A stretch of 49,969 bases of DNA from an uncultured Prevotellaceae bacterium (GTDB lineage Bacteria > Bacteroidota > Bacteroidia > Bacteroidales > Bacteroidaceae): positions 1-49,969 of the forward strand of contig CACYKE010000013.1 in NCBI GenBank assembly GCA_902774925.1, read 5' to 3'. The position numbers were made by a program, and so were the translations under genes. The notes beneath the pieces are model-generated. The model was not told the origin of the DNA. It did no database searches and was given only the letters and a program-made list of their open reading frames with translations. This document shows, in pieces, positions 17,131 to 26,595 of this stretch (the first letter of the stretch is position 1; every line of letters begins with the position of its first letter).

Positions 17131-18272
17131 TCCATGCGGTCTCGATAGTCCTCGTAAGTGAATCGACGCAGAAGTTCCAATGTGCCGTTCTCATGAAGCA
17201 TGCAAATGGACGGATGAGTAATGCCGTTAAATGTATTGGTTTTCACGGTGGTATAGTGAATCATATCCTCAAACACTATCTGCTCACCAACTTGCAATTC
17301 GTGGTCGAATTGCCAAAGGCCCATGAAATCACCAGACAGACAACTGTTGCCACCAAGGCGATAAACGAAATCTGAGGACTGAAGGTTTGCTGGCAATCCA
17401 CCCGTTTCCGACGGTTCAATATGCTCGGCGCCACGGACATCCGGATAATACGGCATTTCCAGACAATCAGGCATGTGGCACGTAAAACTGACATCAAGGA
17501 TAGCGGTACGGATGCCTTTGTTTTCGACAACGTCAACAACAGAGGAAACTAACGGTCCCGTCTGCCAGGCAAAGGCACTACCAGGTTCGAAGATGACTTT
17601 CAAATGTGGCCAGCGTTCATGGAATTCCTGCATCATACTGACAAGCAGTTCTATGTCATAATCCTTGCGCGTAACCAGATGTCCGCCACCGAAATTAATC
17701 CATTCCAACTGTGGAAACCACCGAGAAAACTTTTCTTCTATATGCTGGAGCGTACGCTGGAACACGTCTGACCCACTCTCGCAGTGGCAATGACAATGAA
17801 AACCTCGGATATCACTAGGCAACGTCTCGGGCAGTTTATCCGCCGTAACACCAAAGCGCGTACCTGGTGCACATGGATTATATAGTAGCGTGCCGACCTC
17901 TGAATATTCAGGATTAACCCGGATGCCGATTGAACATGTCGCAGCACACTCATGAAAGCGCTCGTACTGCGAGAGCGAATTGAATGTCAGATGACTGCTG
18001 CAACGGATAATGTCGTCCATCTCGTCTTCCTTGTAAGCTGGCGAAAATGTATGGGCTTTCGCACCGAACTCCTCCAATGCCAGACGGGCTTCGGACAATG
18101 AACTTGCCGTTGTAGCGCTGATATATTCGCGGAAAATGGGGAATGTTTTCCACAATGCAAAAGCCTTGAAGGCAAGTATCCATTCTGAGTCTGTGCGACG
18201 GGCAACATCGCGAATGAGTGCGAGGTTGCGACGAAGGAGTGACTCCTCTATCATATAATATGGTGTCTGCAT
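17127..18272 (-). CDS. nspC: carboxynorspermidine decarboxylase
   Basis: A 381-residue PLP enzyme of the fold III decarboxylase family that makes norspermidine or spermidine from the carboxylated precursor. This is the alternative polyamine route used in Bacteroidales and vibrios. Lys36 in ILAFKAFALWK is the likely PLP lysine. HCHCESGSDVFQRTL near residue 160 is the family signature, and the C-terminal DDF/Cys substrate region is present. Its partner, carboxynorspermidine dehydrogenase, is not in the window. It is the last gene of the minus block, 11 nt after maf. Confidence 0.92.
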   Translation of the reverse strand: MQTPYYMIEESLLRRNLALIRDVARRTDSEWILAFKAFALWKTFPIFREYISATTASSLSEARLALEEFGAKAHTFSPAYKEDEMDDIIRCSSHLTFNSLSQYERFHECAATCSIGIRVNPEYSEVGTLLYNPCAPGTRFGVTADKLPETLPSDIRGFHCHCHCESGSDVFQRTLQHIEEKFSRWFPQLEWINFGGGHLVTRKDYDIELLVSMMQEFHERWPHLKVIFEPGSAFAWQTGPLVSSVVDVVENKGIRTAILDVSFTCHMPDCLEMPYYPDVRGAEHIEPSETGGLPANLQSSDFVYRLGGNSCLSGDFMGLWQFDHELQVGEQIVFEDMIHYTTVKTNTFNGITHPSICMLHENGTLELLRRFTYEDYRDRMD

Positions 18273-18283
18273 GTCAAATGGCT

Positions 18284-18856
18284 TTAAAAAGTTCTAAGTG
18301 CTTCGTAGATACGCTGCACTGGCAGGCCCATGACATTGAAATAGCTGCCGTTCAGGGCCGTGACACCAATGTAGCCAATCCATTCCTGAATGCCGTAAGC
18401 ACCAGCCTTGTCAAAAGGGCGGTAATGGCTAACGTAGTAGTCTATCTCGCTGTCCGTGAGCGACTTAAATGTTACGTCGGTGGTAACAGAGAAACTTGTC
18501 TGACGATCCGTCGTAGTCAGCGTGACACCAGTGATGACCTGATGTGTTTGTCCAATCAATTCGCGCAGCATATTGTGAGCCTCAGCGGCATCTTTGGGCT
18601 TGCCCATCACATGAGTGCCCAATACTACAATAGTGTCTGCAGTAATGATTAACTCGTCCGGAGCCATCGTCTGACGATAGGCTGCAGCTTTCTTCTGGGA
18701 AATATACTGTGCAATGTCACGCGTGGGCAAATCGTCGGGATAACTCTCGTCGATGCCATCGATGACGCGTACATCGAACTCAACATCCAAACCTGCCAAC
18801 AACTCCTTGCGACGCGGCGAATTGCTGGCAAGTATAATATGATAATCTTTTGCTAC
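18284..18856 (-). CDS. maf: Maf-type nucleotide pyrophosphatase
   Basis: A 190-residue Maf/YhdE-like house-cleaning pyrophosphatase that hydrolyses non-canonical or modified NTPs, typically dTTP/UTP analogues. The signature [13 protein letters not shown] is at residues 9-21, followed by DESYP. A later segment has [10 protein letters not shown] with the catalytic acidic residue and [13 protein letters not shown] chose 18856, where its ATG overlaps the kdsC stop (ATGGTAG), over an in-frame ATG at 18886. It sits between kdsC and nspC. Confidence 0.92.
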   Translation of the reverse strand, partial: VAKDYHIILASNSPRRKELLAGLDVEFDVRVIDGIDESYPDDLPTRDIAQYISQKKAAAYRQTMAPDELIITADTIVVLGTHVMGKPKDAAEAHNMLRELIGQTHQVITGVTLTTTDRQTSFSVTTDVTFKSLTDSEIDYYVSHYRPFDKAGAYGIQEWIGYIGVTALNGSYFNVMGLPVQRIYEALRTF

Positions 18857-19371
18857 CATCCGAATGCCTTTTCGTCGTACAACCACTTGTGCTGAGCCTT
18901 CAATACTTGCTCTATCACATCACGTCCACAACCATAACCACCGCAGTAGTCGCTGACATAGATACTGGCAGCCTTGACTTCAGTACAAGCATCCTTGGGA
19001 CACACTGGGCAACCGACACGACGCATGATTTCGAGATCAGGAATATCGTCACCCATATACATCACCTCTTCGTCCTCATAGCCGTATTTAGCCACATACT
19101 CCTCATAGGTCTGAATTTTTACGGCTGCACCCAGATAGACGTCGTCGACACCTAGGCCGTGATAACGCAACGCAACGGATGTAATGCGGCAACCAGTGAT
19201 GATAGCAATGCGCAAGCCCATTTTCTGTGCTAGCTGAATGGCATAACCATCTTTGATATTCACCGTACGGCAAGGAACACCATCGGTTCCAAGGGGAATC
19301 GTTTCACAGGACAGCACCCCGTCAATATCAAAAACGATGGTGCGAATCTTTGTCAAGTCGTAATTAATCAT
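18853..19371 (-). CDS. kdsC: KDO 8-phosphate phosphatase
   Basis: A 172-residue HAD phosphatase of the KdsC/YrbI class, releasing phosphate from KDO 8-phosphate in lipopolysaccharide core synthesis. The nucleophile motif is VFDIDGVLS with Asp15 and Asp17. Motif III/IV is [15 protein letters not shown]. The short, cap-less length is typical of tetrameric KdsC. It overlaps the DUF2520 gene by 4 nt upstream and maf by 4 nt downstream. Confidence 0.92.
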   Translation of the reverse strand: MINYDLTKIRTIVFDIDGVLSCETIPLGTDGVPCRTVNIKDGYAIQLAQKMGLRIAIITGCRITSVALRYHGLGVDDVYLGAAVKIQTYEEYVAKYGYEDEEVMYMGDDIPDLEIMRRVGCPVCPKDACTEVKAASIYVSDYCGGYGCGRDVIEQVLKAQHKWLYDEKAFGW

Positions 19372-20111
19372 TTATTCGTAGACTTTTCGTAAATACTATT
19401 TGTAAGCAGGTCGTAGACATTTTGCATCTTGGGATTGTCGTCTAACAAGTGATGCTGACCGATGATGACGTTATTGTCGTGGCGCACAGCAGGACCAGTC
19501 TGCGCGTCAACAGGGGACATAGTGTGCAACTTACGCACGGTCTGATCAATCAGTGGCAGCATCACATCGAAAGGAATGCCGATACGGCCTAGTACATCGG
19601 CAGATAGTGCCATGCAATGGTTGGCAAAATTACAGGCGAATACTGCTGCCAAATGCAGATACCTGCGGTCATCCGTCGACAGATGATAAACGTGGGAACT
19701 GAGTGTGCGCGCTAATTCGTTCAGCACGTCGAGCGTCTCTGCAGAGTCTGCCTCGAGGAATATGGGAATGTCAGTAAAGGGCACTATCGTCTCCTTTGAG
19801 AACGTCTGCATAGGATAAAATACACCATAGCGACGGCAGTAGTCTGAAAGCGCCGACATCGGCATCGATCCTGCCGTATGCAGAAACAATTGGTCTTCCC
19901 TACCCTTCGTTGCGCGGACAATAACGTCCTCCAGAACGTCGTCCTTGACAGCGATGATGAACGCGTCAGCAGTTTGCGGCAGTGGGGATTCCCCACCACA
20001 ATCAGTGGTCACAGCTCTGCCACGGACAACTGTCACGTCGTGACCTGCATCACGCAATGCCTGTGCGAGGTTCGTACCCAGACGACCAGTGCCAATTACA
20101 ACAATGTTCAT
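19368..20111 (-). CDS. Rossmann/DUF2520 putative dehydrogenase
   Basis: A 247-residue protein with an N-terminal NAD(P) Rossmann fold ([15 protein letters not shown] at residues 5-19) and a C-terminal helical DUF2520 domain with FACNFANH near the centre. The fold resembles 6-phosphogluconate, pyrroline-carboxylate and F420-dependent reductases. The substrate is not known. It overlaps kdsC by 4 nt and follows the nitroreductase by 1 nt, so it is co-transcribed with envelope and nucleotide-maintenance genes. Confidence 0.85.
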   Translation of the reverse strand: MNIVVIGTGRLGTNLAQALRDAGHDVTVVRGRAVTTDCGGESPLPQTADAFIIAVKDDVLEDVIVRATKGREDQLFLHTAGSMPMSALSDYCRRYGVFYPMQTFSKETIVPFTDIPIFLEADSAETLDVLNELARTLSSHVYHLSTDDRRYLHLAAVFACNFANHCMALSADVLGRIGIPFDVMLPLIDQTVRKLHTMSPVDAQTGPAVRHDNNVIIGQHHLLDDNPKMQNVYDLLTNSIYEKSTNK

Positions 20112-20112
20112 C

Positions 20113-20637
20113 TCAATACTTGTCGACGTGTACTTTTTCCCACTTCAGCTTGTCTTCGTTCTGGGGTTTGCGCTCGTCTGCTTTGCGACCAAGAGCAAGA
20201 ACACAGAGGCATGACAGGTTCTCAGGAATGCCAAGAATGCCCTGAATCACCATATCCGCCGTAGTGCCGTCCGACAGTCCGCGACCACGCATCTGCACCC
20301 AGCACGAACCAATACCCAACTCCTCTGCCTGATACTGCATGGTGATGGCAGCAATCGAACCATCCTCCACCCAGCAATCATTCTGCATGGGGTCACCAAG
20401 TACGACAATAGCCATAGCAGCATCCTTGATGAACGCACCGCCCAGATCTTTCGCGTCAGACAATTTCTCAAGGTCCGCCTTGTTGTCGACCACTACAAAC
20501 TGCCACGCGCGCTGGCCCTTCGATGTCGGTGACATCAGTCCTGCACGTAATATCATCTTCACATCCTCGCCATCAATTTCCTCGGCCGTAAACTTACGGT
20601 GCGAGCGGCGTTGCTGAACTAAATCCTTGAAATCCAT
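20113..20637 (-). CDS. nitroreductase-family FMN protein
   Basis: A 174-residue nitroreductase-like flavoprotein. The FMN-binding start QQRRSHRKF is at about residues 8-16, and PTSKGQRAWQFVVV at about 37-50 and LGIGSCWVQMRG near residue 120 are typical. Members reduce nitro compounds, quinones or enones with NAD(P)H. The length is at the short end of the family. It lies 25 nt after the SpoIIE-phosphatase gene. Confidence 0.88.
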   Translation of the reverse strand: MDFKDLVQQRRSHRKFTAEEIDGEDVKMILRAGLMSPTSKGQRAWQFVVVDNKADLEKLSDAKDLGGAFIKDAAMAIVVLGDPMQNDCWVEDGSIAAITMQYQAEELGIGSCWVQMRGRGLSDGTTADMVIQGILGIPENLSCLCVLALGRKADERKPQNEDKLKWEKVHVDKY

Positions 20638-20662
20638 AAACGTAAATTATATTTATATATCA

Positions 20663-22585
20663 TCAACTGATGCGCAGACACATCATCGTCAAATCGTCGT
20701 TTGGATCGGCACCATCGCGATGTTTCTCCACTTCGACTGCCAGCGTTTCAATAACTTGTCGTGCCGAGTCGAAATGCGTATTGCGCAGAATGTCAAGCAA
20801 CCGTTCATCACCAAACTGTTCGTGTTCGCGGTTCTCAGCCTCGTTCAAGCCATCGGTATAAATAAACAGTGCTCGTCCCTTGATGCTCTCAATCTCCTCG
20901 CCTTCAAACTCCAATCCTGGCAATACACCAATGGGGAAGTTCGGTTTCATCTCTAGGAAATCTCCATGATGCTCACCACCACCAATGACAGGCGGATTGT
21001 GACCGGCATTACCGAAAGAGAGATGTCCTGAAGTGAGGTCGACCATGCCAACGAACAGCGTAACAAACATGTTCGTAGGATTCTCGTCACCAGACAGCGC
21101 ATCATTCATGTGCGTACAAATATCGGAGGGTGATAACTGCTGATTGGCTAGTGTTCGGAACAGTCGCGTGACCTGAGCCATAAACAACGACGCGGGAACG
21201 CCCTTACCACTCACGTCACCAAGGCAGAAATACAGGTTATCATCCTTCAATAAGTAGCCGTACAAATCGCCACCGACTTCCTTCGCTGGTGTCATCGAGG
21301 CATACATGTCCAGACCCTCACGATCAGGGAATACATTGGGCAACATCGACATCTGGATGCTGTTGGCTACGTTCAGCTCGCTCTCAATAGATGCCTTCTG
21401 GGCGGTAGTATCCTTCAGTTCTTCGATGTAACGAACCAATGACTGCTGCATATTACCGAACGACTGGCTCAACTGGCCGATTTCATCGGTACGTTCGAAG
21501 TTAGGCAATTGTGTATCGAACTGTCCAGAAGCTATCGTCTCAGCCTCGCGGGCCAAACGACGCAGCGGACTGAGCTCTCGGGTAATAATACGAATGAAGA
21601 AATACAGCATCAACAACAATCCGACGCATACAATGGCCATGACTGTTCGTCTCAGACGGTCGAAGCCACCAAAGATATCGCTTTCCGGACATACAATAGC
21701 CATCGAACAGCCCGTCTTGCCCAATGGTTTATAGAACACATAGCAATGCTCACCGTTGATGTGCATTTCACGCACGCCTTCTTCGCCACGCTGCATGGCA
21801 TGGCCCAAAGAAACCATCGCCGTGTCAGGATTTTCTAAAGTTTGCGTAAAGATGGTCTGACGCGTAATTTTCGTCGAGTCGGGATGCACGAAATAAGTAC
21901 CACCGCGACCAATCATAATGCTATAGGAATTAGGATATGGCTTCACGGCAGAAATGGTCTGCGAGAGCCAGTTCAGTGACAAGCTGGTATTAATGACTCC
22001 TATGAAACTACCATCGCTTGCTTTGATGGCCTGACAGTAGGAGGTAACCATCTCACTGGTATTGGTAGGGGCGTCGTAGTCCATGTAGGGCTCTGTCCAA
22101 CACGCATGACCAAGCAATGTGGGCATGAGATACCAATCAGCGAAAAAGTACTGGTAATTCTCGCTACCGCCCTGAATGGTGCGAATAGAGTCGCCATTAT
22201 GCCTGGAATAGGCAGAAAAATACAAACCCTTATCTTTGAAATAGTAAGGCTCGAAGGCTATCGAACAGTTATAGAAATCGGGATTGTTCAGCAACATTCC
22301 GCGGCTATAGACAAACATTGAGTCAGCCTTATCGGGATGTCGCTGCACGAGCCAGTCTGTCATGCCAGTGGCTACTTCGACACGGTTCAGAATACCTTCA
22401 ACGCGCAACGATGTCTTATCCAATATCTGCGTAGCACGGCTGATAGCCTCCTGACGCACGGCCTCACGTGACTGGTAGAACAAAAATCCAAGGGCGGCGA
22501 TGAAAATGACAGCGGCAAACATGACGACCCACAGACTGACACGAACTGACAGCTTCCGGTGGATATATGAGAATATCTTATCCAT
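20663..22585 (-). CDS. Cache-HAMP-SpoIIE PP2C-type phosphatase
   Basis: A 640-residue membrane signalling phosphatase. TM1 at about 16-37, a periplasmic Cache-type sensor at about 40-305, TM2 at about 309-331, HAMP at about 332-384 (ending near RTDEIGQLSQSF), a short helix, and a SpoIIE/RsbU PP2C domain from about 415. Metal-site motifs are EVGGDLYGYLL (first Asp kept, second usual Asp replaced by Gly), GDVSGKGVPASLFMA, FGNAGHNPP, YTDGLNEA and NDDLTMM. Such proteins usually dephosphorylate an STAS-type anti-anti-sigma factor; none is in the window. It starts 3 nt after a periplasmic binding-protein gene. Confidence 0.92.
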   Translation of the reverse strand: MDKIFSYIHRKLSVRVSLWVVMFAAVIFIAALGFLFYQSREAVRQEAISRATQILDKTSLRVEGILNRVEVATGMTDWLVQRHPDKADSMFVYSRGMLLNNPDFYNCSIAFEPYYFKDKGLYFSAYSRHNGDSIRTIQGGSENYQYFFADWYLMPTLLGHACWTEPYMDYDAPTNTSEMVTSYCQAIKASDGSFIGVINTSLSLNWLSQTISAVKPYPNSYSIMIGRGGTYFVHPDSTKITRQTIFTQTLENPDTAMVSLGHAMQRGEEGVREMHINGEHCYVFYKPLGKTGCSMAIVCPESDIFGGFDRLRRTVMAIVCVGLLLMLYFFIRIITRELSPLRRLAREAETIASGQFDTQLPNFERTDEIGQLSQSFGNMQQSLVRYIEELKDTTAQKASIESELNVANSIQMSMLPNVFPDREGLDMYASMTPAKEVGGDLYGYLLKDDNLYFCLGDVSGKGVPASLFMAQVTRLFRTLANQQLSPSDICTHMNDALSGDENPTNMFVTLFVGMVDLTSGHLSFGNAGHNPPVIGGGEHHGDFLEMKPNFPIGVLPGLEFEGEEIESIKGRALFIYTDGLNEAENREHEQFGDERLLDILRNTHFDSARQVIETLAVEVEKHRDGADPNDDLTMMCLRIS

Positions 22586-22588
22586 AGT

Positions 22589-23530
22589 CTATCGTTTGTC
22601 CATTAGTTCTTCGTACGTCACATTACGGCTCAGCATCTGGTTTTCCACCATCAGCTGGCTGGCCTGTTTCACCATATCCGGGCGAAGGCGGAACTCGCGT
22701 TTCTTCGACTCACGATCCACCTGAAGACGCAACACCTCTTTCAACATCAGCCGTTGCATCACGCGGTTCGTGGCAATGTGCTCGCGGTCCACATACTTCA
22801 TCACTATGTCCAGCGCCTCATCAGGATGAGCAGCAGCCCACTCCCACCCGCGTCTGCTGGCGGCAGCGAACTTCTGCGCCTGATCCTTATGTTTCTCGTA
22901 GTAGTCGCACGTCATATACACACCGTCTTCCTGCACATTATACCCGTGGTCACAAAAGCGGTAAACGTTCTTGTCCGACAGTTCCATGCCGGCCTGCACC
23001 AACTGGTAATACTCGTTGTAACTCATGGCCAACGTGGCGTCCAACGCTCCAGTCACAAACAGGTTGACATTCTGTGCGAAACGCACCCACTCGTAGTCCA
23101 GATGATCCTTGATGCTCATACAGATAGCCAACTGACCGAAACCGACACTCCAAATGCCAACCTTCGCACCTTTCTGCGTCAGCGGATCCTTACCACGCGC
23201 CGAAACGATGACCATTGCGTTGTTCATCGAGGTCTGAAGGATGTTTACCAAAGGGATGCCGTCGTCCACGATTTCCATGGCCTGACACAACTGCAGCGTC
23301 GTAGCCTGACACTGGTTCTTACGCAGACGGCTCATAGCGGGCTGCGTAGCGGAAGGATGCTCTATCCGGACATTCACTCCAACTTCGCGATAAAAGCCCT
23401 TCGCCTCAGCAACATAATAGCCAGCAAACTGCGCCTGCGCAGTCCATTGAGGCGTGAACACGAAAGTCTGTGCCTTCGCGCATAATATGTTGAATAGCAA
23501 AAAAGCAAAAAACAGAAACGCTTTCTTCAT
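22589..23530 (-). CDS. NMT1/THI5-type periplasmic binding protein
   Basis: A 313-residue solute-binding protein of the NMT1/SsuA-like class. The signal peptide (MKKAFLFFAFLLFNILCAKAQ cleaved near residue 20) leads to FTPQWTAQAQFAGYYVAEAKGFY, typical of thiamine-precursor and alkylsulfonate binders. I chose the start at 23530 because the longer in-frame start at 23575 would bury the signal. No permease or ATPase gene is adjacent. Instead the gene lies 3 nt before a Cache-HAMP phosphatase and 41 nt after pfkA, so a sensory rather than transport role is plausible. Confidence 0.85.
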   Translation of the reverse strand: MKKAFLFFAFLLFNILCAKAQTFVFTPQWTAQAQFAGYYVAEAKGFYREVGVNVRIEHPSATQPAMSRLRKNQCQATTLQLCQAMEIVDDGIPLVNILQTSMNNAMVIVSARGKDPLTQKGAKVGIWSVGFGQLAICMSIKDHLDYEWVRFAQNVNLFVTGALDATLAMSYNEYYQLVQAGMELSDKNVYRFCDHGYNVQEDGVYMTCDYYEKHKDQAQKFAAASRRGWEWAAAHPDEALDIVMKYVDREHIATNRVMQRLMLKEVLRLQVDRESKKREFRLRPDMVKQASQLMVENQMLSRNVTYEELMDKR

Positions 23531-23571
23531 CTGACATCCGTTTAATCCGGGAACTCCGTATCTGGAAAATA

Positions 23572-24549
23572 TCAAATGCTCAATTCGTCCAGCACATTGA
23601 TGAGTCGTTTGTCGAAACGCTTATCGGTACGGATGCACTCCGAGAAGGGCACATACACCACATCGTTGTTGCGCACACCAACCATGACGTTTCTCTGCCC
23701 CTGCAAAATGGCCTGGATAGCACCAACACCCGTACAACTGGCCAGAATGCGGTCGCGGGCCGACGGCGTGCCGCCACGCTGCAGATGGCCGAGAATCGAC
23801 ACGCGCACATCGAACTCCGGGAACTCCTTCTTTACGCGCTCGGCATAAAACATGGCACCACACTTCGGGCTCTCCGAAACGATAACGATACACGACTTCT
23901 TCGACTTACGGATACCGCGGCCCATGAATGCTGCGAGCTGGTCGACATCCGTTGTTTCCTCGGGCACGATAGCTGCCTCGGCACCGCAGGCAATAGCACA
24001 ATTCTGTGCAAGAAATCCAGCGTCACGTCCCATCACCTCGACAAAGAAGATGCGCTCGTGCGAGTTCGCCGTATCACGAATGCGGTCCACACACTCCATA
24101 ATGGTGTTCATCGTCGTGTCGTAGCCGATGGTAGCATCGGTACCATATAAGTCATTATCAATGGTTCCTGGAAGACCGATACAAGTGAAGTCGTGTTCCA
24201 AGGCGAAATCGCGCGCACCAGTCAGCGAACCGTTACCACCAATCACCACCAGTGCGTCTATCTCTTCCTTCAGGCACGTCTCGTAGGCCTTCTGACGACC
24301 TTCCACCGTCATAAAATCCTTCGAACGGGCACTCTTCAGAATCGTTCCACCGCGGGTAATAATACCGCTGACGTCCTCCGTCGTGAAGGTCTTCACCTCA
24401 CCGTTCATCAGTCCTTCGTAACCACGATAGATACCTTTGATGTTAAAACCATTATAAATACCAGAACGCGTCACGGCACGAATAGCTGCATTCATACCAG
24501 GCGAGTCGCCGCCAGACGTCAAAATGCCGATAGTCTTAATCTTACCCAT
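23572..24549 (-). CDS. pfkA: 6-phosphofructokinase
   Basis: A 325-residue bacterial-type PFK for the committed step of glycolysis. The ATP-loop start GGDSPGMN is at residues 13-20 and the catalytic GTIDNDL at about 128-134 (Asp131), followed by [14 protein letters not shown] and [11 protein letters not shown]. The loop that reads GGDGS in E. coli PfkA reads GGNGS at 104-108 here, so Asn106 replaces the Mg-ATP aspartate. It is the first gene of the minus block and has its own promoter. Confidence 0.95.
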   Translation of the reverse strand: MGKIKTIGILTSGGDSPGMNAAIRAVTRSGIYNGFNIKGIYRGYEGLMNGEVKTFTTEDVSGIITRGGTILKSARSKDFMTVEGRQKAYETCLKEEIDALVVIGGNGSLTGARDFALEHDFTCIGLPGTIDNDLYGTDATIGYDTTMNTIMECVDRIRDTANSHERIFFVEVMGRDAGFLAQNCAIACGAEAAIVPEETTDVDQLAAFMGRGIRKSKKSCIVIVSESPKCGAMFYAERVKKEFPEFDVRVSILGHLQRGGTPSARDRILASCTGVGAIQAILQGQRNVMVGVRNNDVVYVPFSECIRTDKRFDKRLINVLDELSI

Positions 24550-24581
24550 AGTCTTATAGAATTAAATGATTATTTTATTTG

Positions 24582-24611
24582 CAAAGGTACAAAAAAATAC
24601 CCGTTCCGCAA
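24582..24611 (-). promoter_or_regulatory. pfkA block promoter
   Basis: On the minus strand, TTG (complement of 24609-24611), a 19-bp spacer and TACCTTTG (complement of 24582-24589). pfkA starts 32 bp downstream. The preceding lolA-like gene ends 38 bp upstream of the promoter. Confidence 0.78.
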
Positions 24612-24649
24612 TATTTTTTTTCTTTATTTTTTTATGTCTCTCAGCAGAC

Positions 24650-25138
24650 TTACTTAAAGGTGTATTCTGTGTAGCTCTCACTACGTCCATTCATCCGCAA
24701 TCGTTTCATTGTAGACGACTTGCTGTCAACAACGAGGACGAAGGAGGTAAACATCTGACGCTTTTTACCAGAAGGAGTAATGGTGATGGTTTGCTCATTA
24801 CCCTTAGTGGTCACCTTGACATTGTCACTGGCAGGAATCGGCTGGTGATTGATGACGGCTTTCAATACAGCATGAAAGTCGGAAGAAAGCGGATTCTTGC
24901 GACTGTCTGTAACATGTTTCTTACCTTTCTGAGTCATGGTAAACTGCGTACCGTCCATCAGCAGCTGGTCTTTGCCTCCATCCGTAGAAATGCAGATGTA
25001 GTCAGGTTTGCGGATAGTCACGTCACCTGTGGTTACAACATCGGTCTTGACGGCCTTCGAATGGCTCACTTTAGTCACGGTCTGTGCTTGCGCGCAAAGT
25101 GCGAACAGGCAGCATAACAATAATAGTAAATGTTTCAT
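24650..25138 (-). CDS. LolA-like periplasmic carrier protein
   Basis: A 162-residue secreted protein with signal peptide (MKHLLLLLCCLFALCAQAQ, cleavage about residue 19) and a small beta-rich domain. It looks like the LolA-like proteins that accompany MMPL exporters in aryl-polyene and flexirubin clusters, where they are thought to carry the lipid product through the periplasm. The match is by context and length more than by motif. It is the last gene of the fatty-acid cassette, 14 nt after the FAD oxidoreductase gene. Confidence 0.7.
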   Translation of the reverse strand: MKHLLLLLCCLFALCAQAQTVTKVSHSKAVKTDVVTTGDVTIRKPDYICISTDGGKDQLLMDGTQFTMTQKGKKHVTDSRKNPLSSDFHAVLKAVINHQPIPASDNVKVTTKGNEQTITITPSGKKRQMFTSFVLVVDSKSSTMKRLRMNGRSESYTEYTFK

Positions 25139-25152
25139 ATGCGCATTCTTGA

Positions 25153-26595
25153 TTATAATTTTTCGTTTTTAATAGTTTCCAATGTCTTGAATGCCGTCAT
25201 CGTCACGCCCTCCAGTCCGTGTAAGACCAGACTCTGTCCCGTTAAGAACAGATTGGGAATAGGCGTCTTAGGCGACAGCATGGTTATCAGTGACTGGCGA
25301 CAGTCCTTCCTGATGCCAAAGGCCGAGCCACAAGGCGACAAAATATAGTCGCGCCAGGTCAGCGGGGTACTGGTGTAGCATTTCTCTGACCCATGGTCAG
25401 AGTGTGGCGTTGCATTCTCCACCATATCTCGCAAACCGGGTATCACCCTTTCTGCCAAACGAATGCACTCATCGGTCATCCGCTGTTTTTGTTGTTCATA
25501 ATTATCGCCACGCCGTCCAACATGGGTGTCCTCCCAGTCTTTGCAAAGCGTCCACGGCATAGGAGTCAGCAGGTCTATCTGTCGCGTATAGTCTCCATTC
25601 TCTGGCACCCGGCAACTCACCATCACACCCCCCACGCCGTCCATATCCTCATGGAATGACCACACATTAGCCTTCTTGTAGACGTATTTGTTGTGGTTGA
25701 AATAAGGCAGCACATCCGGTTTCAGTACCAACGAGGCCGTAAACATGCCGAAGGTATTTTCCAACGCATTGATTCGGCGACGGAAGATGCCTTTCATTAT
25801 ACGCGAGTCCTTCAACCAGCCAAACGTCAGTTGCGGGTGTACATCGCTAATGAACGCTTTGGCTTCATAGGTTTGGCCTTTTGAACATTTTGCCGCCACA
25901 ATCCTGCCGTCCTGCTCCACGAGTTCCTCCACCTCAGCACGGCAGACAACCTCTCCACCAAAGGACTTGATGTCGTTTACCAGTGAATCGATGATCATGT
26001 TGCCACCGCCCTTAAGCCGCCAACTGCTCTGGATATAACTGCTCATCGAATGGGCAAAGTTAAACAACGGCAGCGACTCCCGCCTCAGTTCCATTTTCAT
26101 GGCTGCGGCAGACAGCACGTTAATAAGCAGCGGGTCATGAAACAGCGATGACAGCCAGTCGTAGGCGTTCACCTCGACAGTATCCTCCATTGGTGGCAGG
26201 TGGCGAAGCGTGTCGACATACTGCCTCAAGGCAGTCTTCTCCTGAGGGAAATATTCCCCCAGCACACTGGCAAAGTGGTCAAAACCCTCAGCCAAAGGGA
26301 ATGTCTGGTTTCCGATGGTCACTTGGTCGAAACCATCAGCATCCAACCGCACCCAAGGTAGTCGCATCAGTCCCAGCTGCTCAAAAGCCTCATGCAATGG
26401 TTGGCCCTCCGCCAGTCCGCCGACATAATGCAAACCCGTGTCGAATTCGAAGTTCCCACGGCGATAGCTCTGCAGACAACCACCCGGCTGTGCCTGGCGT
26501 TCGAGCACGAGCACGCTCCTACCCTCCTTCGCCAATTGTCTGGCGCACACCAGTCCACCCAATCCGCTACCTATGACAACGACATCATACATCAT
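25153..26595 (-). CDS. FAD-dependent phytoene-desaturase-like oxidoreductase
   Basis: A 480-residue flavoprotein related to phytoene desaturases and all-trans-retinol 13,14-reductases. The N-terminal dinucleotide fold is VVVIGSGLGGLVCARQL, followed by VLERQAQPGGCLQSY and FDTGLHYVGG. A C-terminal FAD motif lies near the end in NLFLTGQSLVLHGLEGVTMTA. In this setting it may saturate or isomerise double bonds of a polyene-type acyl chain (inference). The start at 26595 overlaps the MMPL stop as ATGA; a second ATG follows immediately. Confidence 0.85.
   Translation of the reverse strand: MMYDVVVIGSGLGGLVCARQLAKEGRSVLVLERQAQPGGCLQSYRRGNFEFDTGLHYVGGLAEGQPLHEAFEQLGLMRLPWVRLDADGFDQVTIGNQTFPLAEGFDHFASVLGEYFPQEKTALRQYVDTLRHLPPMEDTVEVNAYDWLSSLFHDPLLINVLSAAAMKMELRRESLPLFNFAHSMSSYIQSSWRLKGGGNMIIDSLVNDIKSFGGEVVCRAEVEELVEQDGRIVAAKCSKGQTYEAKAFISDVHPQLTFGWLKDSRIMKGIFRRRINALENTFGMFTASLVLKPDVLPYFNHNKYVYKKANVWSFHEDMDGVGGVMVSCRVPENGDYTRQIDLLTPMPWTLCKDWEDTHVGRRGDNYEQQKQRMTDECIRLAERVIPGLRDMVENATPHSDHGSEKCYTSTPLTWRDYILSPCGSAFGIRKDCRQSLITMLSPKTPIPNLFLTGQSLVLHGLEGVTMTAFKTLETIKNEKL

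Noticed and set aside
24597-24649. Terminator after the LolA-like gene
   Set aside because: A short GTCT/AGAC stem exists, but on the transcribed strand it is followed by A-rich rather than T-rich sequence.
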